A stretch of 64,000 bases of DNA from Cristatella mucedo (GCA_009760855.2 WPIO01000011.1:5638501-5702500); one strand, 5' to 3'; shown: positions 1 to 13,055, counted from the first letter of the stretch. Program-made: numbers and translations. Notes: generated by a model not told the origin, from the letters alone.

Positions 1-2154
1 TGCTTCTGGAGGCTTTCGGGTAGGACCGGCTGGTCATTCCTGCTGAGCCGGACTGCACGGTTGCTGTTGAACGAATGGTGTCGGCCTGCATTTGCTGCCA
101 TGAAAGATGGGTTGGCCTTATTCCTTTCGCTTCGTCGTTATCCACGAGCAAGTAGCACATTATTACCGAGGGTTGGCGCGAGCATCTCAGTTGGCATCGT
201 CCGTAGTTACGCTAAAGGTTACTTATGGTTGTCCCACGTCGTTACATAGCATGGTTTATAAGTAGGTTGCTCACACTTACCGGAGTCGCATGTATTCAGC
301 CGCTCATTAGGATGCGAGACATTTTATCGTCGTTTTCGCAGGAAGAAAAGGCTGGGTGACTTTAGGTGAGAGTATCTTCCAGCGAAAGAGGCTGTAAGTC
401 GTTTGTAAGGCGTGCAATCTCATCAGCAGCCATCCCAAGCGGACGAAGCCAAGAGCTCGTGCAAGAATCGTGTACTGACCAGCTTGAGGTCGTGCTTTGG
501 GTACGTCTAAAATTATCTGCGCTTTCATTTCACTTAAGCTGCGAACATGTTAGAACTTGGATTTAAAGATATAACGCGATTAATGACAGCAGCATATGTC
601 ATTATTCCATGCCAACACGCCAAGCTCAGCAGGCGAGCATGGCGGCATGATAGCTATCAGGGTCGCTCCAAGCTGTCTCTAACGCAAGACCCCTTTATGA
701 AACTGAGTGTACTTATGCGGTTTCAGTTTACGAATAGAAATACCAAAAATGTGCAAAAGCTCGGTGATGCGACGGTCTTTGAAGCAAAGGCTGTCAGATG
801 CTGCCAATAAGCGGCGGCAACAAAAGCCGACACTCGCATCGAAACCTCGGAATTCTGCACGCAGCCGGATTACTACAGCACTGAGAATATGGCCTTTCCT
901 GAATTTTAGCTATTAGCGGGCTGATATGTCCTTATCTAACATTAGGCAGCATACAAAGCTCAACCCCTCTACAAGGTAGTTTTCTGAACTTTAGACTTAC
1001 AAGAGGGTTACATGCAACGGCTGCTATCGTATCCTTGCACATGTCGTCTCGGCGACTTTGAAAGAGACTGCTCATCGCTGTGGATACGGACTTGCGATAT
1101 CAATGTCCGGGTGCCGTCCACTGCTGGTGGCTGCGCTCGGCTATCGTTGGCATGGGAGAGTGCATTGAGACAGCAGCATTTATGACGCGCTAGCTATCAA
1201 GTGTCAAGTGACCTGAAAGCTTCATCGGTACTTCTCTTTTACCACCATTCCTCGAATTACGGTTCTGGATGCTCTTTGTAAGTCCACAGATGTGTAAGGA
1301 ACAAATGCTTTTAAATGTCCATGCTTAGCTCACAGCTTACCAGGAGAAATTGAATGTTCATGCTAATTGAATGTATACTAGCAATTACTACACGTGTGCA
1401 AGCACCGTTTTTTCTCGCTTTCGCCACAAACTCTCCTCAAATCACGAACATATGTAAATTCGGCTAGCTACGGCGAAGCATCGCACCTTCAATTCAGGTG
1501 CAAATAATATCTGTACGCAGATCGGCCACAAAAACATGTTTTCGGACGCGACAGCTAAAGCGAAACTGAAGTGCTTGGGAAAGATTTGCTTGGGAATACT
1601 GGGGATGTTGTACAATATACAATTTGCGTGAATGCAGACTTTTAACCCTGACCGGTCCCTCACAGAGCGAAGCTTCGGACGAGAGAGTCGCAGCGAGTGC
1701 AGCTCTTGTGGATGCTGCACTCGCTGGCTCGTGCATTATCAGTGCTACGCAGAAATCCTTTTTTATTTTAATTAACGTTATCTTCGAAAAATGAGCGACT
1801 CGACTACTCTTACGTTGCTTTCGATGCGCTTGCTAATGATGAGCCGGAAAATTATTAGGAGAGGGGGTTAATATCTGTATTTGAATAAATCAAAAGTTTA
1901 CGAGCGATTAGTCATGTAGCTAAATGAACTGCAGTAGGAAATGTGGACAATGTTGGTTTCGTCATTCAACGTGATGAGTGGCAAGAACAAGAGTTGTTGT
2001 TCACCTATTTCAAAAAATCCACTCAGTATAATTATAATTACTAAATTAGTTCCCGAATTTTTGAAATTCCTTGTCGACTTTTTTAACTTACTGCTTGCTA
2101 GTCTACCAGCCGGCATGTACAATAAGTCACTTCAAGTTGATGCAACATGCTATA
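1..2154. other. Intergenic, nothing recognised
   Basis: No recognisable gene, repeat family or RNA. The open frames are all below 100 residues, overlap each other on both strands and match nothing I know. Confidence 0.5.
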
Positions 2155-2560
2155 GCTAAGTTTGTCCTGAACCTCACAGTTGTCACATCACGCCACTTCT
2201 AGCAGATCTGCACTGGCTCCCAGTCAAACAAAGCATCAAATTCAGGATTCTTTCACTCACTTTTAGGGCCCTTCATTCTTTAGCTCCATTCTACTCACCT
2301 GACCTACTCTCCTACCAAGCTAAACAACGTACCGCCTCCTTTTTGTAATCAAATCATTTATCTATACCTCGTACAAACCTCAAATTCTATGGAAACTTCG
2401 CCTTTAGTTCTTCTGCTCCCGAAGCCTGGAACTCACTCCCAAACGGTGTGACGAAACCCCTTGACTTGATGAAATTGAAAAAGAAACTAAAACACGTCTA
2501 TTTATCGCCCACCTTATTGGGTCCTTGTGATTGCTCGTTTATGAGAAGTGGTATCATGAT
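2155..2560 (+). mobile_element. LINE family B, old fragment
   Basis: Plus-strand similarity: GATCTGCACTGGCTCCCAGT, CTCCCGAAGCCTGGAACTCA and ATTGGGTCCTTGTGATT. It is broken by indels and cut before the 3' hairpin. Confidence 0.7.
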
Positions 2561-2692
2561 GCAATGCAACATTGGCGGCAGAAACACTGAGCTCCAGAGT
2601 TTTACACCAACTGCAAGTGCTTCATTGCACCAGCCGAACTTCCTGCGAGCAAGAGGCTGTAGAAGTAGAGGGCGGATGTTGCAAGTGTATGG

Positions 2693-2800
2693 ACCAAATT
2701 GTAATGTATCTCCGTCTGTAACTCCACAAAGCCACAGAGAGTATGTGGGTGTTACGCCGGAGAGCTTAACCTGGGTTGCAATTCCTGTCTAAGCGGGCCA
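2693..2800 (-). mobile_element. LINE family A, short 3' fragment
   Basis: Minus-strand match to the 3' UTR (GTAATGTATCTCCGTCTGTA, CCACAAAG, GTGGGTGTTACG). It is only about 100 bases long and lies at the end of an older family B copy. Confidence 0.6.
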
Positions 2801-3147
2801 GAATACGCAATGGTGGGTAGCTAAAAGTAGGCAAATTTGATGTCCAATGGACAAGCCGAAAGACAACTGGAGAGCTTTGTGGGTATCGACAATGCACTCG
2901 GAACCGCCATGCCTGACCGACAGTTTCCGCCCTCCCAGGATCAAACAAAATTCGACTTTGCCCTCAGCAAATGCTCTTGCCCATCATTTTCAGGTTGCCG
3001 ACAGTTATGCGAGCGACGCAAGAGTGAGTAATTTTGACCCCGTAGCTTTGCACGAGTGTTACGACAGGCAGCGCGGCTGGCGAACGGAGAGTGGCAGGTG
3101 GCAGAAGAGAATCGGCGAATTCTGCGAGAGGAGCAGCAGCCTCCGAA

Positions 3148-3203
3148 CGATCGTCGATCGTCGATCGGCGATCGTCGATCGGCGATCGTCGATCGTCAAT
3201 CGG
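3148..3203. repeat. Heptamer array with CGATCG cores
   Basis: Eight 7-base units: CGATCGT or CGATCGG, and a last CAATCGG. Seven contain the palindrome CGATCG. Confidence 0.85.
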
Positions 3204-3649
3204 CCGTCCAGGGGCAGCAATGCGAAGCTTGCAACAGAAAATGCTTGCAGGCGTCCATTGAAATGAGACGTTCTTTACATGGCCGCCATGCTTTCGCATT
3301 GGCCGACCGCAAGGGGGAGGGTTGGGCATAACCGGCGATAAACCCAACGGAAGCCAGCAAGGCAAAAGAGCGGCATGCTTGCTACCCGGACAAATGCAAG
3401 CGAGACAAAAGCGCGCTCGCTATAGCTTTTCAAGCCGCTGCTCTGCTGCTGCCACCGCTTAATGTACCACTGTAGCCGCTGCTCAAGGTTATACCTCTTT
3501 ATAGGCTCAATCGTCTTCTTTTGGTCATTAAAGCTATACGGCGACCAGAGTTTAACTTTTATTCTCTACTTGTTGGCGAAGGATGAGTACACGAGTGCAT
3601 GAGTATGATTATGGTTACACATGAGTATGGTCTGGCCAGGCTGCAGAGC

Positions 3650-3661
3650 GGGGGGGGGGGG
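3650..3661. repeat. G12 homopolymer
   Basis: A run of 12 G, followed by further G-rich sequence to 3685. Confidence 0.9.
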
Positions 3662-4454
3662 CTCCGGGGGTTTCTTCGGGCGCCCAGGCTTTGTCTTCGG
3701 CGCTTCGACACCAGCAGTCAGTTTTGTCTTCACGAACTCCATATACGGCGCCATGAGTGGATGCAGAAACTGCGTTGGCGTCCTCCGTTTTAAACATGAT
3801 AGGTATCACTAAACGTGAGGTTTTTCTCGTTTTTTTATGATTTTGTCTTTTTCTGGAAAATAACTAATCAATTCACTTTGAGCATGGGGTCTTTGATAGA
3901 ACCCGTATCCCGGCCGTTTGGTTCGTATGCCTCTCACGCCCCTGAAGTCGTTCACCAAATAAATTCACCTTGACCTTGGTTCGACTTGTGCTCCAGCTTC
4001 GCTATAGCCACCACTCTAGCAGCGCCGCTCTTACCACCCCGTAAGCTGCCGCTTTAGCCGAGGCTCTAGCTGCGTTGTTATGTCAATCATGCTTTGTATT
4101 TATTTTATCTAATAAATTGCTCTAACGACGAATGTGTTTTTAAACCAGAATTCCTTAAAGTTAATTTTTGCCCGCTTTCTCTGAGCGCTCTTGACTTCCG
4201 TGCTATTGTTCATTGAGCGCCTTTGTCGTTGTAAACTTTTGCCAGCGCGCTTTTGTAACGAATGCTTTTGTCGGGTACCGGTTAAGCAAGTATCTAAAGT
4301 CACCACAGAATACCTAGCTGCAATGCATGCCGGTAGGTACACATACATGTGTACAATAGTTTCAACAATTTGCGCTAGAAATTCGAAGTGTCTACGGATA
4401 TACTGTGCAACAGCTGTATTGAGTAGAGAAGCCAATACATATTAGATATTTAAT

Positions 4455-4479
4455 TATTTTATTTATTTATTTATTTAAT
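4455..4479. repeat. (ATTT)n microsatellite
   Basis: About six ATTT units. Confidence 0.85.
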
Positions 4480-4686
4480 TAGGTACAATAAACAGCAATT
4501 TGAGCAACGCGTTGAGGTAGCACTTTACGTAGTCAGTTCACCCTTGACATCACCAGTTTCCATTCCACAGCTGTTGGTATTGCCATCTAGTAATTCTTCA
4601 AAGCGTAACCGACCTCACCGAGTTGCTTTCGCTGAAAAAGGCTAGCCTTACGAGCTTCGCTGACATCATACACAAGTGCTTCATTA

Positions 4687-4825
4687 GGTTTGGTCCAGCG
4701 GTTAAGGTGCTCGCCCCGACCAAGGTCTGGCTGAGGTCGTGGGCACGAGCCCTGCCTGAGGCATATGTGAAGCGCCTGAAAAGACATTAAGTTCTCTTGG
4801 GGCGCTATACAAATGAATTATGCTA
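4687..4825 (+). mobile_element. tRNA-headed SINE, family 1
   Basis: The head has an A-box-like TTTGGTCCAGCGGTTAAGG and a B-box-like GGTCGTGGGCACGAGCCC. The tail (GTGAAGCGCCTGAAAAGACA, then GGGGCGCTATACAAATGAAT) resembles the LINE family B hairpin end. Confidence 0.75.
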
Positions 4826-5199
4826 TACCAATGGGTTATATTAGGCTCAAGAGGAGTTTTCGACTTAACGACGGCCCCATTGGTCTCAATTGGGCTAAGC
4901 AAAAATAGACAAAGAAGCTTCAAACAAGTTTAAGCTGTTTTCCTCATTCAACACTCATAAGAATCTAAAATTTCAAAAAAATATCCTGCTATGTCAGAAA
5001 ATGCGAGCAGTGCTAAGTGAACCGGAATCGAAAGACACCTATTAATACTTATTTGGCACAGCTGACCGGGAGTCCAGATGCTCTGAGCGGACCAGTAGAT
5101 GCACACTCACAGATTCTCAATGCTGCAAACTAATTCAAGTCTAGTTAAGAACACACCTGTACTGTGCAGTACTATAGTAATGAATCACTGCCTAGTCAT

Positions 5200-5530
5200 C
5201 GACGTCCTAGATGCCACATCATAGCACTTCCCTGTATGCTTTACTGGCTCCATATCAACCGTAAAATATTGAAGACTAAATCCTTAATTTGGCAAATTGA
5301 TCATTCACTTTATTGCACCAGCCTGCTTGCCTGACCTCCTTGCTAATTCACACTGCTCTCCTACCACCATCTTCTCAGCGTCTAGTTATCTCGACTTTCC
5401 TAGCACGAGAGTGGAGTATTTGGCTATGGGGCCCTCGTCTCGTGTTCGCAGAAATTTTGAAATGCGTCTTCCTGCTACACCACTTAATGCAATGACTTTG
5501 CATAGTTTAAATCTCAGCTAAATACGAACC
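5200..5530 (+). mobile_element. LINE family B, very degraded fragment
   Basis: Weak similarity: ATGCCACATCATAGCACTTC, TTTACTGGCTCCATATCAAC, then a CTTTATTGCACCAGCCTGC stretch in the same order as family B. There are many substitutions and short gaps. Confidence 0.45.
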
Positions 5531-5869
5531 TACTTGGCCCAGCCTCTCTTCGCACGTGCTTTGGTAGCTTACTTGTGCATAATTCGCTGAACTTGCAAAG
5601 CACGAGGTATTAAAAGCAGGTTATATGCTTTAGCGCAGCGGCATAAGCACGGCACTAGTTTAGCTTCGCATCGCTATCTAAGCTATTATCACTATTCCGA
5701 ACGTGACAGCGAACTTTGCGTATTGTCCCCTTCATAGAGAATTCCTAAAGCACCCGATTAGTTGGACAGTATTCATCCGAGTCAGAAGATGGCCACCACC
5801 GCCAACTGTGCCGAGAGCTTCCAGCATTCCAAGGATTTTTCTGCCAAAACCTTGAGAGCAAAACTAGTT

Positions 5870-6285
5870 AGTTTTGATTTGCTGCTTTAATTACATTTGC
5901 TGCAAAGGATGCCCGATCAAATGGTTAGTGGCAGCATGCTCAATAAACACAAAAACTGCGGTTGAAGGATGGTATTCAGACGGTCACCATGCAAGTATGG
6001 TTAGTGGCAGCATGCACAGTGTCAGTACGCATCAGTACATACAGAGTGAATCACAGGGACCCAAATAAATGCTGTGACAAATTGGATGCGTTTTTAGTTT
6101 CTTTTTAAACGTGGGCAAGTCAGGAGATGACGTGACGCAAGTCGGGAGCGAGCTCCAGGCTTTGGGAGCGTATTAACTAAGGGCACGGTCTCCAATGAAT
6201 TTTAGATTTTTACAAAGTCTGGGTAAAAGTTAGATTCTGAAAAGCGGTTAGTGCGATGCTTAGCCTGGTGGGGGAGTAGATCCGA
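5870..6285 (-). mobile_element. LINE family B fragment
   Basis: Minus-strand copy from TTACATTTGCTGCAAAGGAT through GGTTAGTGGCAGCATGC to the coding end (AGCTCCAGGCTTTGGGAGC, GATGCTTAGCCTGGTG). The hairpin end is missing. Confidence 0.7.
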
Positions 6286-6829
6286 TGGCACCACTGAGCC
6301 TGTGGACTTGCTTCGCGGAGTCATAGTAGAAATACAAAACTGTACATACATTTACAGGTCTATTACCTATTGGTGCACTATGTTTTTCTCGTCATAGAAT
6401 GTTGATAGCAGTGAGCATTTAGCGAGAAGCAAATTTAATCCGGACGACTGACCGGTGAAGCGGTCACGTAGAGTTGCCCATGAATTCATGCCCTCGAGTT
6501 CGAGCGTCTAACCTTGCTATTTGTTGATTGTCATGGTGAATGACGCCATGGCAGCGGCAGGAATGCTTGAATAGTTGGCAGTGCATGCACAAAGAGAAAG
6601 TATCTGTCCGGAAGAAATATCCCAACAAAAAATCGCCGTCTATCTTCGTGCTTGCGTAGCAGGAGTGGCTTCAGAGCAGCGGTTCACCTGCAAACCATTG
6701 CATCAATATAAGCGCATGTTGATGCATACAGGTCGAGCTACTTGATATCTCAAGGAAATTATAACCATATTAGGCTGACTCTGCCTCCTGGCGCTGGGAC
6801 GACTCGCTTTTATGGCGCGCTCTCGGTAT

Positions 6830-7045
6830 AAAGTAGTGCTGACTCTGCATGCTGCCACTAACCGTAGCTGCATGCTTACCCTAAGCATGTCACCCCTAAC
6901 CACGTCATTCTTGTTTGTTGTTTATTGAGTATGCTACGACTAGCAATTCGGTCACGCTTCGTTTGCAGCAATTTTAAAGCGCCTAGAACGAGATTGAGCT
7001 CTCTGAGGGAGTTTTATCAAATGTATTATTATTATAATAAGATAC
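6830..7045 (+). mobile_element. LINE family B, 3' UTR fragment
   Basis: Plus-strand 3' UTR and tail: CTGCATGCTGCCACTAACCG, AAAGCGCCTAGAACGAGATT, and a TATTATTATTATAAT tail. A Helitron relic abuts its end. Confidence 0.75.
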
Positions 7046-7047
7046 GC

Positions 7048-7371
7048 TTATGTATGAAATTGTCGCATTCTCCGCTTGAATTGGAAGTCGCCACCCTTAG
7101 GGGCGAGAACGATGAGCGGGTTAAGGACAACGCTCCCATCAAATTGGCCGCCAATTATGGAGGCTTCCAAAACACGACCGCGATGCACAGTGCGTTCTAT
7201 GAGCGTTGGGCCGCTGCAGAGCCCCTTCCCCAGGTTTAGATTGTGCAACAGCATATTGGGCATGCCAGCTTTGAGCCAGAGCCTGAGAGGTAGGATTCCG
7301 GATGAGGCAAGGGTACTAAGGTACTGCAGAGGAATGCTAATGTAGTTTACGAGATACTCGTACGAGACCAA
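7048..7371 (-). pseudogene. Helitron helicase (PIF1-like) C-terminal fragment
   Basis: The minus strand encodes about 107 residues whose order fits the C-terminal part of Helitron/PIF1-like helicases: a FLxSLxxSGxPPxxLxLKxGxPxMLLxNL element, here LKAGMPNMLLHNLNLGKGLC, then LEASIIGGQFDGSVV, then FQFKRR. In family members the FKRRQFP element precedes helicase motif V/VI. Here the frame stops soon after FKRR, next to a LINE end. No replication-initiator domain, 5'-TC or CTRR-3' end was seen, so it is a dead fragment. The match is from recognition of the family pattern, not from a search. Confidence 0.6.
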
Positions 7372-9029
7372 ACTCAGCGAGGTGTAATTATTAACTCAGA
7401 CGTCAATGCTAGCTGGAACTTCCGCCCTAGGCGTTGATCATCCAGCAGGCCTCCCAGCTCTTTCAGCAAAGAAGACGCATTTTAAACGCTCCTGGATGCC
7501 GTAATACGATCTCTTTTCTATTGGTGCGGGGTGAGCGGAATATGAAGTGCTGAACAACGCCTTAGGTTAAGACCAGCGTTCTTCAAAGTAATTATCTATA
7601 CAAGCTCATAACATATCCTGCATGCAGGCGTGACGTACCGGTGGTAACCTCGCCTTTACAGACTCACTCTTGCAACTTCTACACTTAAGTCCGTAGGTCT
7701 TAATCCCAATAGTCTCAATCCCAGCGCTTGCAAAAGTGCTGATCTTTGCTGATTTGCAAGAAAACCACTGACGCCCTGAGCCCTGTATCGTATGGCTAAC
7801 GTACTTATTTTCAGCCCCAATGCTGTCAACATCACTTATATAATTAGCATTAATAAGCAAAATATTATTTATATAATATATAATATAATATATATTATAT
7901 ATAATATGTATATATAATATCATTAATTATAAATAAATATATTATATATTATATATATATATAATATTATATATACTATTATTAATATATTATTACAATT
8001 ATATATTAATATATTAAACTTATTATATATAATCACATATGTATCCCAGTTGTCAACAAGTGTGCCGACTGTAGCGCAGCACGGTAGCAATAAACATAAA
8101 GTATTCCTTGCCAGAAAAAAATTATACACCCGCAGTGAAGGGAAGTCAATGCGGCAGCTCTGGAGAATCATAGCGTTTCAGCACTAGCCATAGCATCCAA
8201 AAACTCTTACCCGCGCCTAAAGCGCAACTCAGCTGCCTGATTCAAGCTCTAGAATCCAACTTCGTAAATATTACGTGTCCTTGACTTGTATGCCCTTTAA
8301 ACATTAGTTATTACATTACCAATTCCGTGCCATCTTAATTAGGAATGGCTAGCAAATGCTTGCTTGACACAATCTTACCGATGTTAAATACCAAGTTTTC
8401 AATGCAGTAAACTTAGTCGGCTCTTCGCTATAATCCAGGGAACCCAGCACAGTCAACAGCGATAGTCATGGTCTGTATTTCGTTTTGCTGCGTCATTAAG
8501 CTCCAACATAATATATAGTTTAAGAGTCTCTGAAGCCTTGTTCGCAGCTGTCATTGTCACTGTGTTGTCTTCATTTTGTCATCTACAGCTGCTACAGCAA
8601 CGAGCTGGGCTTCAATGCGTCTACAGAATCCATGGTCATACAGGTCGTCCGCACTTACCACGGCTGACGCTGGCTAACGCCTGTCACATGATCTCAATAG
8701 AAGCATGAAACAATAACTAACCTCAGACGGTAGAAATCTAGGACTATATAAAAAAAAGACTCAGCAGTCCTAACATTGTCGTGACCAACGAAGTTGCTTG
8801 ACAAGCAGGCACAGGAAGTTGAGTTTAGCTCAATAATTTCACGAGTAATGTAATGTCGGGAGTAGGTGCTGCTCTCCAGATAGATCATATCCTACGCTTA
8901 CGTCGATAGCACGGTGCGCTGTGGCGACTCGAGGATGTAGTCGGATTGAAGAGGTTAGCAGGAGGTTGGGTGAACAACCGACAGTCTAGCCGGCACCGAT
9001 TCGGGCCACCTGTAGGAGGGATGCTGCAT
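7372..9029. other. Intergenic, AT-rich
   Basis: Contains the AT-only tract. Elsewhere no gene or repeat is recognised; a TCTTTCAGCAAAGAAGACGC stretch near 7461 faintly recalls LINE family A. Confidence 0.4.
7860..8035. repeat. AT-only low-complexity tract
   Basis: Almost pure A/T (TATAATATATAATAT type) with few other bases over about 175 bases; open frames in it are low-complexity artefacts. Confidence 0.85.
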
Positions 9030-9355
9030 GATCCTGAGATTTCAGCTCTGCACCCATGTCATTTAGCTGGCAAACCTTGAGACGCCTTGGGTTACGCCGT
9101 GGGCGGCTGCATAAGCTAGCCTCCTCAGCCAAATGCCACCATGGCTTTCGCTGGCAGGTTAGCCCACCCCTGTGTGCTGATCGCCAGCTCTGCAATTCGA
9201 AGCTGGTTTCCTTCTGCCGAGTGGACCAACTGCTATCTTGTTCAAATAGAGCCCCTATTGATTCTTTGTTGGCCGCGGCTGGCTCGTCGTGTAACCGAAA
9301 CCTTCGGCGTCGTCCCTCATAGAGTTTCCGGCCCCTAGCCAGCTAGACTGCCGAA
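9030..9355 (+). promoter_or_regulatory. 5' flank / UTR of SDR copy 1, shared with copy 2
   Basis: A stretch near 9037-9075 (GATTTCAGCTC then CATTTAGCTGGC) recurs upstream of copy 2 at about 46721-46756, and CTTCGGCGTC near 9302 recurs near 47130. The duplication therefore included sequence upstream of the ATG. No clear TATA box was seen. Confidence 0.45.
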
Positions 9356-9520
9356 ATGAGCTCGTTAAAGGTAGACGGCGACAAGGTGCTCCATCCGCGC
9401 TCTGTTCTGGTAACCGGAGCCAATCGTGGTCTCGGCCTGGAGATTGTCAAGCAGCTGTTGAAACTTCCCCATCCACCGTCGGAGCTGATCGCCACATGCC
9501 GACAGCCGGCGGAGGCTCAG
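9356..9520 (+). CDS. SDR copy 1, exon 1
   Basis: This exon encodes residues 1-55, with the beta-1 strand, the glycine-rich TGANRGLG cofactor loop and the ATCR segment. The donor is GTACAG at 9521, phase 0. Exon 1 of copy 2 aligns over all 55 codons with about 9 replacements. Confidence 0.9.
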
Positions 9521-12500
9521 GTACAGCAGTCAAAGCGTGGAGGGGGGCAGACCGAGGGCACTGTGTAGCATTGAATGCCACAGATCGAATCCGAGTGTTC
9601 GCGGCAGTGTGCTGAGAGCGACTTGGTGGCTCTTCGTAAATCTTAGATGGGGTATCGGCCAAATGCAAGGTTGCATGATTTCGGCAGCGCTCGGGAAGAG
9701 CTGCATGGGTGGTAAGTAAGGCTATGGCTGGCGTAGATAAGGATGTGCCCGTGTCATTTTGCCTCAGTCCCAGGTCACAACTTTCTATTCCCCCCCCAGT
9801 CCACGAGCAGCGAGCAGAGATGAGACGCTAGATGAGAAGGCCACGACGTCAAAAATTGAAGGACTGCCACTCGAGCAAGTAGCAGCAGCAGGCGCAAGCT
9901 GTCACGGCTCACTGACGAAGAGAGAGCCGAGCGACGGCTCCGAGCGGCAGCACTGGTGGGTGGCCAGCTTTTCAAGCCAGCCAGCTGGCGTTTGCGGTCA
10001 CGTGTGCGGAGCAGTTGTGTAACGCCAAAGGGGCAGAAAGAAGTGACGATGCAAGCCGGCACGCTCTTCCAACACCCTAGAACCGAGGCTTCTGATAAAA
10101 CTAGCCTTGATTTTTCTTTTAACTTTCAAAGGATCGTGGCTGATTGAGAAACGTGCTAGGCCATACGGTCAGAGAAAGGGAAATAGAAACCGCCGGCGAC
10201 AGGGACAACAAACGATAATGCCGGCAACAGTAATGACGAGCGATAGTGCAGACAATCACGGCAGAGGAGGTGCAGCATAATACACTCAGCTGGTTTGGTC
10301 CAGTGGTTAAGGTGCTCGCCCCGACCAAGGTCCGGCCGAGGTCGTGGGCTCGAGCACCGTGGCATATGTGAAGCGCCTGAATACAGATTAAGTTCTCTTA
10401 GGGCGCTATACAAATAAATTATATATTTTATTATTTATTTCAGCTCTGGGAACCTATTAACTGCTACGTATTCTCGGAAATACGGCGGTGGAGCTTATGA
10501 ACACCGCTGTTTACTGGCCAGGAACTGCCTAGTGCTGACGGTAGGCGGCTTCAAAAAGGAGGCTAGGCTAGTTAAGGAAAAAATCATTGCCAATCAGAAA
10601 TTTGAAAGCTTTACTTTCAAGATGGGTTAGCCCTGCATATCTCCTATAGTTTCTGCTAAGTCGTAATCTGTTTCTTTATTCAAAAAGTGTTTTTTACTGG
10701 ACCACCTCGTCAGCTCCATAGTTTATTCTGCCAGTTTTCTCAAGGAAAAAAATTGGGCCTGAATACTTGAAGATACCGCAGCCAAGCTGGTAAATGCATT
10801 GGTGATATTTCGTCTAGATGTTAGTGGCTTGAATGTTCTTTTGTTCGTGTAATAAGCCGCTTAGTTGGTACACAGCTTAGTGCTGCTAAGCTTATCTAGC
10901 ATTCAAAATGCCGTTTTCCAGCAATTCCTACTCACCGAAACTCCTAGTCTGGTTTCGCATCGCACAGTCAGCTCGTCTGATTATAGCCAAACAACTGTGC
11001 CTCTAAAAATCCACTAACCTTTACTATGTTTCATGTTTCACTGTTTAACTAGTTTACTATTAATTGTATGCGATCTTCCGGTAAAGGGATCACTTCATTA
11101 CTTCGCTGCGGCAGTGGCCCTGGGTCTTAGTCTAGGGGTAGCGTGCTCGCTCTTCACGTCATGGGTTCCAGTCCTAGATATGGAAATCCGTATTTTATAC
11201 TGAAACGGGAGTGACTGACGCCAAGGCGAATTTGGCACTGCATCTTTTTTTTACAATAAGCTGACCGTTTATGCTGACTATACTAAGCTGTATTTGTCAT
11301 TCAAACCGTCGGAATCTGCAGCAGCAACTGATAAACTGAATGCTTGCCTTGCCGACTTTCGATCTTTGATGTCGGAAAACATCTTGAAACTAAATGATAA
11401 TAAAACAGAACTGCTGCTCACAGGACACCCTAAGCGTGTGGCTGGACTAAAAGGCTTTGCTGATGCTTTTGTGCGACCATCACCATTTGTTCAAAATTTA
11501 GGTGTCGTTTTCGAAAGCTGCCCTAATTTTTAAAGCTTCATTCAGAATTCTGCATCCACAGCCAGTCAACACGTCCGATTCCTATCTAAGATTAGGCTCT
11601 GTCTTCCACAGCCGCTTCCAAAACATTTAACTAGCTCATTATTTATGTTTCGGCTTTATTTATTGTAGTTTCCTTTCACCTGGTCTACCAAAAAAGCAAC
11701 AAGGCCACTGCGAATGACTACGAATAAGACTGCAAGGCTAGTTTTCAAATCCCCGAGGTTTGAGCACGTGTCTCCTTTGCTAAAAGAGCTAGGATGGCTG
11801 CCGGTTGAGCAAAGGATACAGAGCAAAGTTCTTACGCTGACCCACAAGGCCCGCCACGGCTTGGCTCCTTCATACCTAGCTGAACTGCTGCATCAGTTTC
11901 AGCCTGTTCGCGCCCTCAGGTCCTGTATGGACAATCAATTAGCTGTTCCATTCCTCCGATTAAAGGCAGCTGGCGACTGAAGCTTTAGCTCTGCAGTTCC
12001 TAGGCTGTGGAACTCGCTTCCACAATTCTTATTCAACGACAGCTACTCTGCTGCTTCTGACTATGGCTCATTTTTTCAGTGGTCCTGAGCTACTACTTTC
12101 ATTTTACTCACCAGCTCAACTGCTCTCCTGACTCTGCTATGCTTCATACTTTCTGTTTGTTGAGTGAGATGAAGTTTGTTGGCTACCGAATGCGTACCGA
12201 AAGCCAGCTGTGAGTGGGCTATGTAAAACTCTCCTGCGTAACACCCACATAGTATTTAATGGCTTAGTGGAGTGTCAGACGGAAATAAATTAAATTAAAT
12301 TAAATCACGAATTATGAAAAATATTGCTCACTCGTGAAAGTGTGTGCTCTGAAAAAATTACTTTGACCAGCAGTTCATGAAAAGTACTGAAATATCAAAG
12401 ACTAAGTCTTGAACCCTGAGACGTTTTCGTGGATTTGTTTGAAAAAGTATGGAATCTACTTGTAAATGTGTATACCTGTACTTATGGTCTATGCAATTAT

Positions 12501-13015
12501 TTATAAATATAACTACAGGTAATGGCGGATAGTTTCCATATAGTTTGCGCTACCTTAACCTTAGCTAGGAGGCTGATTATGAAGCTACATGCACTCCTAA
12601 TGCACCACTAAGCGGCTTGCGAGCATTCACTCCTACTTTCTTTTTTCAGGCACTCCAGGAAATTTCTAAACTAAACCCAGCGGTAAAGATATTGGAATAT
12701 GGTAAGCCTTTCCCAAGAACCGCCACCAAATGTCAGATGAGAGTATTGACAGCTGCTTGTCTTTTCAGCTTCTGCTTTTCAGATTGCAAAAAACGATCTG
12801 ATGTCTACTGTGAAACCCATCGTGCCCCTCGAAGCAAGGCTGTGCAACAATACATTGTAGATACAATATACTGCAATACATTGGCTACAATACATTATAC
12901 TGATTTGGGTGACCATAATTATCAATATATTGTACTGAATTGCTTGACAGTATGAATATATTGTACTAGACTGCTTCACAGTATAAATATATTGTAATAG
13001 ATTGCTTGAAAGTAT

Positions 13016-13055
<40 letters not shown>

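Larger units (their letters stand above)
2801..4686. other. Intergenic with short repeats only
   Basis: Besides the heptamer array, G12 and (ATTT)n, nothing is recognised. Two places (3430-3480 and 3990-4075) repeat GCCGCT / GCTCTAGC-like words without a clear period. Confidence 0.45.

Noticed and set aside
2964-3365. 133-residue minus-strand frame with DDRRSPIDDRRS
   Set aside because: Generated by the heptamer array, with no family resemblance.
4687-4770. Possible tRNA gene
   Set aside because: tRNA-like head is joined to a LINE-like tail and repeated at 10290 and 18400, so it is a SINE.
9537-10062. Open frames downstream of exon 1 of SDR copy 1
   Set aside because: They fall in intron 1, where the equivalent intron of copy 2 has no matching frame, and no family is recognised.
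12617-12955. 112-residue frame reading through exon 2 of SDR copy 1
   Set aside because: Exon 2 is only 12650-12701; the rest reads past a good GTAAGC donor and is not conserved in copy 2.
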